Source of the DNA: Adiantum capillus-veneris
Lineage: Eukaryota > Streptophyta > Polypodiopsida > Polypodiales > Pteridaceae
Length of the DNA: 64,000 nucleotides
Assembly (NCBI GenBank): GCA_014529385.2
Contig: CM043962.1
Location: forward strand, 48,620,598-48,684,597
Direction of reading: 5' to 3'
Shown here: one piece after another, positions 56,091-64,000 of the stretch
Layout of the letters: every line of letters starts with the position of its first letter
Numbering within the stretch: the stretch's first letter is position 1
Notes under the pieces: model-generated
What the model was told of the DNA's origin: nothing
What the model saw: only the letters and a program-made list of their open reading frames with translations
The model's database searches: none
Program-made: the position numbers and the translations under genes

Positions 56091-59000
56091 TACATGCAGT
56101 GGGGGATAATTTTCGTCACATCCCCTTGCCCGAAGAAGGTCTCTAGCGCTGGCCTTGTCTTCTTCTTGGCTCGCGCACTTTTTTTTCGTTATTTTTTTTC
56201 ATGCCCTAGCTTGACCATGCAAGGGCACTTACCCGTGGGCAAGGACCCCTATTTTCAGCATCTTCTCCCAACATGCATGAGGCGGGAGGTTCTCGCGTAA
56301 TCTGCAGCTTTTGACCCGAAAGGAGTACAATTGTTTGCACATCTTCTTGTATCATACAATCGTGTTATTATCGAAAGGGGAGTGTTGCCACATGCTGGCA
56401 AGCGTATAGTTGCATGCTACATACCAGCGCTCGACATCAAGGTATGCAGTGTTTTTTTTTCTGTTTGATAATTTCTTTCAAACAAGTTGCACAGCTCTGT
56501 CATGCAACGGTAATCAGTGCATTGTACACACTCCAAGCACAAGCACAGCTTGTGGCCGTAACCATACATCAAGCATAGCTTCAGTAAACAATACCTTAAC
56601 AACACACGCGAGTCAAAGGTTTCATCTTGTTACAAAGGCAAGTCATGCAGGGCCTCTAACCTATACGATAAAGGTATTCGGCACGGCCCATCCGTAGTTA
56701 CCATTTCACGATGCTGTACACCAAGTTTGCTAGGGCAAGGCTCTTAGGCAAGCTGTCTCCCATCAGTTACATTAGACGAGCCCGACTATTCATATTGATA
56801 TCTCCTTTTTGTGTTCCCTAGAGGAGGAGGAAAGCAAGCAACATAACTACATGAACCCTGTGAAAAAACATTACATTCATAGCTATGAGCTGACTCCAAT
56901 GTCGACCACCACCTATACCATCACATGAATTTTCATAATGCCAACTTGTCGAGCAAATGTTTCTTCAATCAAGCAGTGTTGGGCAATAGCTGACATTTGA
57001 CGCTCAGTTGTAGATTCTATCTCTCTCAATATTGAGCAATCTCATAATTCTCAGTAAATAGCAAAACTCGGCATGGCCGATTCTCTATGAAATTTTCACA
57101 AGGTAGATCCTTTTCTGCTTGGACATATGTGTGTCAACAAGAGCATCTGTTAGCTATGAGCACTCAGGTTACATTCTTGTCTCATCTATTTGATGAACTT
57201 ATGTGAAGCAAGACTTCCATTTCTGCATCTTGCATTGAGACTTCCCATGTTTGGCATATGCTATTGAGCATACACCTTGGGAAGGATATGGCAAAATGTG
57301 TGCTGGTTAATTCATTACGTGCCCGACCATCGTATATGATACACAGGATGTATAGGTACATACGACAACTACCACTCGTACAGCAGATATGGCTTGAGCC
57401 ATCTTTGAGCGAGTTTTCTTCCATGAAATCTCGGGACAACTGGTTACAACAACAACCAGGTTAGCCAATTTTAAGTTCTTTTTTTTTTCAATGTTTACAC
57501 CTTTGCTTGGAAACTACTTGTTTTTCTGCAAAGCAAAGTGCTTTGATAGTTAAACACACAGCAAGGCTTCTTACTTGTGCCAAGGTATTGCCCATTGACT
57601 TGGACTCAAGGGCATTGGCACGTAAGTTTTGGGCACTAGAAAATAGGGAATATTCCTTCACAGAATCCCTACTAGTCTAGCCTTTGCAAGGCACTTATGA
57701 CTTTGGCTCTCATGTTTGAGGCCATCACTTTTGCCAAGGGCTTAAGATTATGTATGCATGGCATGCTATCATTAAGTCACACTGGTGTCGTCAAAACCAC
57801 ATACACGGTAGGTGGGTCAGTCTGTGACTTGTTTGTGTTTTTTGTTACCTCTCTCGATCAGAGCGTTATACAGGCATATTGTTGCATGCTTAAAGGATAA
57901 GCTGCAAGTCGGGCATAAGATGTGTAAGAGCACACACATTGGGTACACAGTCTCAAAATTTAAGGAAAGTTCCTCAGCCCAGCATGCTCTTCTTCTCTCT
58001 ATTATTTATCTCGAAGAATAATGACAACTTAATCCAAATTAGTCTTCATCGGTTTTTCCATTGACCACTAATTGCCATGTAGGCTAAGAGCCACACACGC
58101 TGGCTAAGAGTCATTGTCAGATCTTGGGTAAGACCCAACTGTTAGCATTCCTTGGGTGATTGTTCTTAAGATCGAACATATCTACCCAGTGGAGTACACA
58201 TCGACGTTAATGGACAGCAAGAGTCTTGTCATTACGGATGTTTAGGGTGTCATTTTTGCACTACATGTTTTTAGTGCGACGCTCCTGTTGAGTTTTTGAT
58301 AACCATAAACTCACATTAGCTGATCTCTCTCATGAAGTCTAGATGCAGCAAATCGTTGTGATAGCATGGCTATCCATAAGAGTTAGGCAGTTCACTTGTG
58401 TCGATATCCTGCTCTCTCTATAGCACTACGAGCGTCTATGGAAGCACAGTTTTGGGGTAAGACCCAACGGGTGTTTACTCAATCATCCCATAGGGATTGA
58501 GAATAACAATTTGATCTATTCCCATTATACTTTCAAGGAAAGAATTCCGCAATCTACCACCCGATAGCGGACAAATTCAACTTTTCAAGTTGTTTCCTCT
58601 CATTCTGTACACGATTGACTATATGTTGGTTATCGTTATCTGCTAGTTGAGCAGTTTCTACAAAGGGTCTTACCAAGGGGCTTGATCACGTAGATTATAA
58701 CCAATGGGTTTGGATTGCGAAGGCAACACCCGGGGTTTCCAGTGCAATGTTGCTTGTTTTTTTTTCACAGGTGGGCGACGTGCTCCTCTGCATTTGAATA
58801 CGGGTAAGTGAACATTAAGTTCAACTCTCCAGGTACACATCTATTGATTTGGTGTTATTCCATTTTTTAGTATGTTTTGCTTGGGTTTTTCAAGTTGTAT
58901 AAATACGCTTGAATGTCTCAGAGACATGCCAAGGGCACGTCGAAACAAGCATTTTGGGCAGTCAGGTCGCATATATTTTTTGGCATTATGCTGTTATGAA

Positions 59001-60577
59001 TCCACGTGTAGGGTTCGATTTGGCACATCTTGTCACATGGGATACAACATGGTCTAGGAACTCAAGGAGCTCGGTTTAGCCAGTGTGGAGCAATGATAAT
59101 GAGGGTCCCTCTCACTCGCGTCGCAAAGTGTTTGTAGTTACCTCCACACACAAGTATATCTCATACTTGAAGGATGTTCTTTTTACAGACATCCTTATTT
59201 GATACATATTCCACATGTGGAGAATATGAGTCTCTGGGACTGACATTGGTGCCTAATTCCTAATGATGTGTCACGACGAAGTCCCTACGTGTTGGTCACA
59301 TCCGTTCATTAGACCATTTGAGGCACACAGTATCAGGCAGAATTTCAGTGGCAAAAAATTGTCAGGTACTGAGTACAGACTTGTTGCGATTATAAGTGTT
59401 GTGAAACCACGTTAGCGGAGGGTCGTTTCTACATATTGCAACGTATGCTACGTTCATGAGAATGTCTCATGGTTGGTACCTAGGTGTGACTGGGTTGTCA
59501 CATTGTGTTATGGTCCAACTTTATTGCAAGGCTTTCACGTATGTATGGTGGAAAGTCTCGTCATGGAATTGCTGTTCGGATGTGTTTGTGTTAAATGCAT
59601 GCACACTAGGTGTTATGGGCCCTACTCTTTAACAAAAATTTGTTCGGAGCAGCATGCAAATTCATGGACTTTATTCATTATGCATCCTTTTGCACTACCA
59701 GTGCAAATCTCTCTTGCAGATTGAGTATGAGTTTACACCCTACCATACAAGGTAATGGCTCAGTTTGGGTGTTTGTGATTGGCTGGTTTAAACTCCAATC
59801 CTCTTTCAACCTAGTTGGTTGTATCCACTCCATATCAAATATATGGTTGGATACTCAATAGTTGAGTCATAATTTATCGTCAGTCGTGGAAGACTGTGTG
59901 TAAGTGCTTGTGGGAAAGCACCTCACTCTTACTGCTACAATTCATCCCGTGTTGGATGGGAAACTTACACGTATTCTTTGCTAAAGGATCTGCTAAGCGC
60001 ATACGTTAGCACAACGCATTCTGAATGGGTGATTCTCTCCCTATCCTAGAATTTGCTTAGGTTAGGTTTTCAACTTTGAACACCTATTGTGGTGGGGTTG
60101 GATACCATTCCAATAGTCTCATAAGTCAAGGACTTAGGTTCTTCCGTGTGTTCCAAAATGTTTAGAAGTCTGACATGAGGACACTCCCTATTCTATCCCT
60201 CAGTAGTTATGAGCTTTTCAAGATACTCAAGCGAATTGGAAATTTGGCTCACAACTGCATGGAAAGTTGCGCCAAGGTTTTCTTGAATTTTTTTAGTATT
60301 TTCATAAAGTTTGAAACCTGGGTTTGTGATTAGACACCTCTTAGTTGTGATAACTCGTTTAGCATTCTCAAGTGAGTTCTACATGGAGTCTTCATGCTAT
60401 GTTGGTTATGCGTCGGTTAACCAAGACGGTTGCACAGGGACAACAATGTGGAAAATCAAGATGTTATTCTTGCTTTCATTGAACCTCCTATTGAACCGGG
60501 TTTCTCTCTAACGAACCGTTGAATCCATGTGGGATGCCACGATGGAAAACATAGTGTTCTTATGAAGATACCATCAC
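56091..60577 (+). other. Largely unrecognised region with two exon-like stretches
   Basis: About 4.5 kb without an identified gene. At about 56290-56442 the plus strand reads FDPKGVQLFAHLLVSYNRVI, then ERGVLPHAGKRIVACYIPAL, ending at a donor-like AAG|GTATGC. At 57227-57460 it reads LGKDMAKCVLVNSLRARPSY, then MIHRMYRYIRQLPLVQQIWL, ending at CCAG|GTTAGC. These could be exons of an unknown transposon gene. The rest is stop-rich. Because it ends in a gypsy 3' terminus (60578), part may be decayed gypsy interior. Confidence 0.35.
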
Positions 60578-60804
60578 TTGTTTTTTTGAGGACGAAAACG
60601 CTTCTCCAAGGGGGGGGTAATGTCAGGCCATTGGTAGGACCGGGTAATTGGCCAAGGGCTAGGGACTAAATGGCTCAGTACGGCTAGGAGCTGAGGGCCA
60701 GGAATGAGTTAAGGGGACCTACTTGCAAGGGCCAAGCGCTATAAGTAGGGAGGTTGGGAGGAGAACCACATGCTAGTCCATCCTTTGGCCTTTCAGAATT
60801 AGTT
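60578..60804 (+). mobile_element. Ty3/gypsy 3' terminus: end of pol, polypurine tract and LTR start
   Basis: Plus-strand codons give FFEDENASPRGG and a stop, the typical end of several plant gypsy polyproteins, overlapping the purine tract AAGGGGGGGTAA. An LTR starts TGTCAGGCCATTGG at 60621 and has a TATAAGTAGGG box near 60740. It is cut at about 60804 by the inverted chromovirus LTR. No matching 5' LTR is in the window. Confidence 0.5.
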
Positions 60805-61920
60805 CCTCACTTATCATAACTCTTCTTGCTAGCATACATAATAGAATAGTAATGAAGATGGAGAAGATGGAAAGCTCGAGCATTGAAGCATGGCTCTTGG
60901 TTGGATTTGCACTCCATAGCCAAGAGTGTTGGTGTAGGCTCTCAACTTCTCAAGGAGCTTCGAGAAGGAGATGGAGCTCTTGCACTTTGCATAGCACACA
61001 ATGAGAGTGTTTGTGAGTGTGTGTGGGTGAGTATACCCCCTAAGAAACCCCCTAGCTTTCTTGGGTCGACCCCCCCCCCCCCCCCCCCCCTTGTAGCTCA
61101 TGCTTGAAGCTCATTGGACCCCTCCAGGCCTAGCCAATCACAAATAAGAGGCATTACAAGCAACAAGGGTAGCCTTGGGACAAGTGTCCCCCTTCCCCCT
61201 TTGAGATAGAGGACTTGATAAATACAAAATCAATTAAATAAATCTCCTAAATTATCATTGTACCCCTTGGGTAGCCAACCAATAGGCTCCAGGCACACCA
61301 TGAGGGCAACATGAGGAGGAACTTGACAAGTGTCCTTTTTGCTTTATTTGTACCATGCATGCCTTGTGTGAGTGTGTGGGTGTTCTCTCTCATCCCCCCT
61401 CGTGTAGGGTTTGCCCCCTCCTTGTAGGGATTGAATCTTGACCTTTTGACACCTCAAGCCCCTCATGCATAGGCCCAGTTCCTACCACAAGCTTGGGCTG
61501 AGTTCTCACCTCAAGTGCAACCCTAGCATCTCAAGCATGACAAGCACCTCAAGCATCTCAAGCACCTCAAGCACATCAAGCACCTTAAGCTTGGGCAGGG
61601 TTCTCACCTCAAGCACCTCAAGCTTGGGCCGGGTTCCCACCTCAAGATCAGCCCTAGCTTACCTAAGGTCAAAGGACTTTTACACCAACTATTGGAGGTC
61701 TTCAATAAAGCTAACCCTAAGGTCTTATGCTCCATTGGTTAGCCTTGCTCTTTGATATACCATCTCTCATTTGGGCCCCTTTACCATTGGCCCCGTGTTG
61801 AGATAGATCTATAAGCATATCTCAATATCTTAATCCTTGTTCTTGTTTATTATCCCACATTAATTGATCATTTTAATATGAGAAAAACATTTGGTTGGTT
61901 AGATATTAGTTTTTATGACA
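60805..61920 (-). repeat. LTR of chromovirus copy B (minus strand, truncated)
   Basis: The minus strand starts TGTCATAAAAACTAATATC at 61920 and runs left. It shares the LTR blocks of 50573-50933 and 54879-55640, and of 3100-3640, all inverted. It contains a TCAAGCACC minisatellite at about 61520-61620 and a 21-base poly(C) run at 61070-61090 at the position of GGGGTCGACC in the other copies. Confidence 0.7.
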
Positions 61921-62279
61921 TTACCTCTCTCTTGAAATCATAGTGGTCCTCGACTATGAGGTAGAAGAGATAAATCCTTAGTCATTAGTCAATCTTACTT
62001 AGCGGGTAGAGGATCCCTTTTTACCCTACGACATCTTTCGAAGATGGATGACTAATCCATTTGGTGCTTGGGAGACATAGCTACCGCAAGCATGTCTATT
62101 CTTTAGTCCATTTCATTCTCCCAAAGTAGAGTGACAAATTCTACTTGGTGTTTGAGAGACATCGTCATCACAAACATGATTCTAAGCATGCATACTAATT
62201 AAATTTGTGCACAGTTAAAAAGAGAACTAGTCTTATAAGACAAAAACATGAGTCATTTAAAAGAAATTTGTACATTTGC

Positions 62280-62760
62280 TTACTTTAATGTAGCATTGTA
62301 AACATTGACAAGGTTCATACTATCCTTAAGCTGTGTTCCTTGCATCCATTTAGCATCTTCAAAAGGATAATTTTTTAATTTAATAAAGACACCGTCGGAT
62401 AATCTTACCATGTCGTAGTACCTTGTCTTCATGCCGAAGGATAGCTTCGGGTTGTAGCACCTCTTCTTGGTCTTCAACTTTGGGAGGGTCTTCAATAATT
62501 GGTTCACTTGGTGGCTCTCCTTTGTAGGGCTTGAGTAGGCTCACATGAAAAGCATTGTGTATGAGCCAATGGTTGGGCAATTTGAGTTGGTAAGCCATCT
62601 CATTCATGGGCTTCAAGATTTGGAAATGACCATAGTATCTTTTTGCTAGCTTAGCATAATACTTTTGATGGCCCGTAGGATTTTTGCCCTTCGTTTGCCT
62701 TAATTGAGCCTTAGGAAACTTAAGTAAGACCCAATCATTTTCTTTGAACGTTAAGGCCCT
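62280..62760 (-). pseudogene. Chromovirus B integrase C-terminus and chromodomain
   Basis: MKPMNEMAYQLKLPNHWLIH, then HVSLLKPYKGEPPSEP, and the chromodomain starting LQPEAILRHEDKVLRHGKII. A shift near 62390 moves the remainder (IKLKNYPFEDAKWMQG) to another frame. At the position of the copy A stop (49534) this copy has CGA. Confidence 0.82.
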
Positions 62761-63690
62761 TCTGTGCTTGTCAGCTGTAGCTTTTTGCCTTCATTGTTGA
62801 GAGATGGATATAGCCTCCTTAATCTTTTGAAAAGATTCTTGTAGGTCACGGATATACTCATCGGTGGCGAAGATCTTCCCATGTACTTTGAGTAGCAAGG
62901 AACTTTTAGGTCTTCCCTCAATAATCTCAAAAGGTGCTTTTCCCATAGAGGTATGTATAGTATCATTGTAAGCATACTCTACAAGAGGTAAGTACTTTTC
63001 CCATTGTGAGCGTTGATCTACTTCGGTAACATAAGTCTTGAGTAGATCGAGTTTCGTAAGATTAGCTGTCTCACTTTGGCCATCCGTTTGTGGGTGATAG
63101 GTTGAAGAGAAATTCAATCTTGTTCCTAGATTTTCAAAGAGACCCTTCCAGAAATTACTAGTCATTCTAGGATCTCTATCTGACACGATGGATGTGGGTA
63201 ATCCATGGTGCTTGAAAATCTGAGATATGAAGAGAGTTGCCATTTGGTGTGGCTAATAGTCTTTTTGACAAGAATAAAGTGTGCATGCTTGCTAAACCTG
63301 TCGACTATTGTCCATAATCCCGTATTTCCATGGATAGACTTGGGTAATCCAAAGATGAAATCCATGGATATACTCTCCCATGGTGAATTTGGGATAGGCA
63401 ATGGTTGGAGTAGGCCAGGTTGCTTCCCTCTATCATATTTGGTCTTTTGGCATATTACATATTTTGAAACATACTCTTGTATGTCCACTTTCATGGTAGG
63501 CCAAGAGAAATACGTCTCTACTCCTCGGAGAGTAGGTTGAATACCTCTATGCCCCGCATATGGAGGAGCATGGGATTCATACATAACTTTGTCACAAAGG
63601 CAATGGTGTAACACATAGCCTATTGCCATGGAGAAGATAACCATCCTGCAAGGTGAATGGTTCCTCTTTCTTCCCCAAAGCAAGGGCTGG
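62761..63690 (-). pseudogene. Chromovirus B integrase
   Basis: The zinc-binding region (YAGHRGIQPTLRGVETYF, then YVICQKTKYDRGK) and core with SMDFIFGLPKSI, SIVSDRDPRM and DGQSETANL (D, D, E) in two frames that switch near 63230. A tail with WEKYLPLVEYAYND and further shift(s) near 62950 follow. Confidence 0.88.
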
Positions 63691-64000
63691 CATTATGTCT
63701 CTAAAGTCAAGGTCAGTAGCATACTCATCTATCATAGAAGATAGACCATCGTGAGTAGCTATAGACACCACATTAAATTTTGGTCGTCTCGTGAAAGTGC
63801 ATCAGCCACTTGATTGTGCTTACCAACAATGTGAGCAATATGGAAATTAAATTGAGAAAGAAAATTTGCCCACCTCATTTGTTTGTCGGAAAGCTTGGTT
63901 TGCATCATGAAATACTTGAGACTTTGGTGGTCGGTTCGTAGGATAAATGGAGTCCCCAATAGGTAGGGCTTCCATGTGTCTAGGGCATGTAGAACATCTA
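63691..64000 (-). pseudogene. Chromovirus B RNase H C-terminal part
   Basis: GTPFILRTDHQSLKYFM, then KLSDKQMRWANFLSQFNFHI and ADALSR, the usual end of gypsy RNase H before integrase. The frame is open except for a shift near 63780. The upstream part is outside the window. Confidence 0.85.

Larger units (their letters stand above)
61921..64000 (-). mobile_element. Ty3/gypsy chromovirus copy B (runs off the window)
   Basis: Same family as copy A in opposite orientation. The interior from RNase H to the chromodomain and the 3' untranslated region are visible. The polypurine tract TTTCAAGAGAGAGGTAA lies next to the LTR. It is less decayed than copy A at several stop positions. Confidence 0.88.

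Overview
This is nuclear DNA of a land plant, almost entirely transposable elements. Three things point to a plant: a plastid-type elongation factor Ts gene, a decayed pentatricopeptide-repeat gene, and LTR elements primed by initiator tRNA-Met (TGGTATCAGAGC-like primer sites). The very high element load, long pyrimidine microsatellites and old remnants suggest a large genome, perhaps a fern or another seed-free plant. That placement is inference only. All similarity calls come from reading translations; no database search was run.

Layout. 1-3014: a pol-less copia-type element (minus strand, cut by the window edge). 3015-4090: LTR remnant of a chromodomain Ty3/gypsy family. 4.1-5.4 kb: AT-rich filler. 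5.4-8.1 kb: heavily decayed chromovirus (minus). 8.1-13.1 kb: the only host-gene island, with plastid EF-Ts (10219-11106, minus) and a PPR pseudogene. 13112-45410: one old Ty1/copia element, split within its integrase by a block of about 26 kb. That block (16901-42827) has matching inverted ends and reads as one DNA transposon. It carries a D-D-E-type transposase-like gene (plus) and, convergent to it, a multi-exon minus-strand gene or pair of genes with a RING-like zinc cluster and an FCP1/NIF-like (HAD) phosphatase domain. Three arrays of a degenerate AGTGCTT motif lie inside it. Two Tat/Athila-like Ty3/gypsy insertions have entered it: a truncated one whose 3' part was amplified four times in tandem (17666-23735), and a complete 10.9 kb element (28008-38899) with a perfect 5-bp target duplication, sitting in the phosphatase-like exon. 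45.8-50.6 kb: chromovirus copy A (plus) with two successive LTR starts. The second LTR is interrupted by a complete pol-less copia element (50934-54873, perfect 5-bp duplication) and resumes to about 56.1 kb. 56.1-60.6 kb: mostly unrecognised, ending in a Ty3/gypsy 3' terminus. 60.8-64.0 kb: chromovirus copy B, inverted relative to copy A.

Time order follows from the nesting and from LTR divergence judged by eye. The outer copia is old (LTRs clearly diverged). The DNA transposon came next. The complete gypsy element and the pol-less copia at 51-55 kb are young (LTRs nearly identical). No element is intact. Across unrelated elements the premature stops are overwhelmingly TAG where CAG is expected, or TGA where CGA is expected, which is the pattern expected from decay of methylated cytosine in CHG and CG contexts.

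The most promising undescribed item is the DNA transposon: its transposase-like protein, its accompanying RING-like and FCP1-like coding region, and its private repeat motif.
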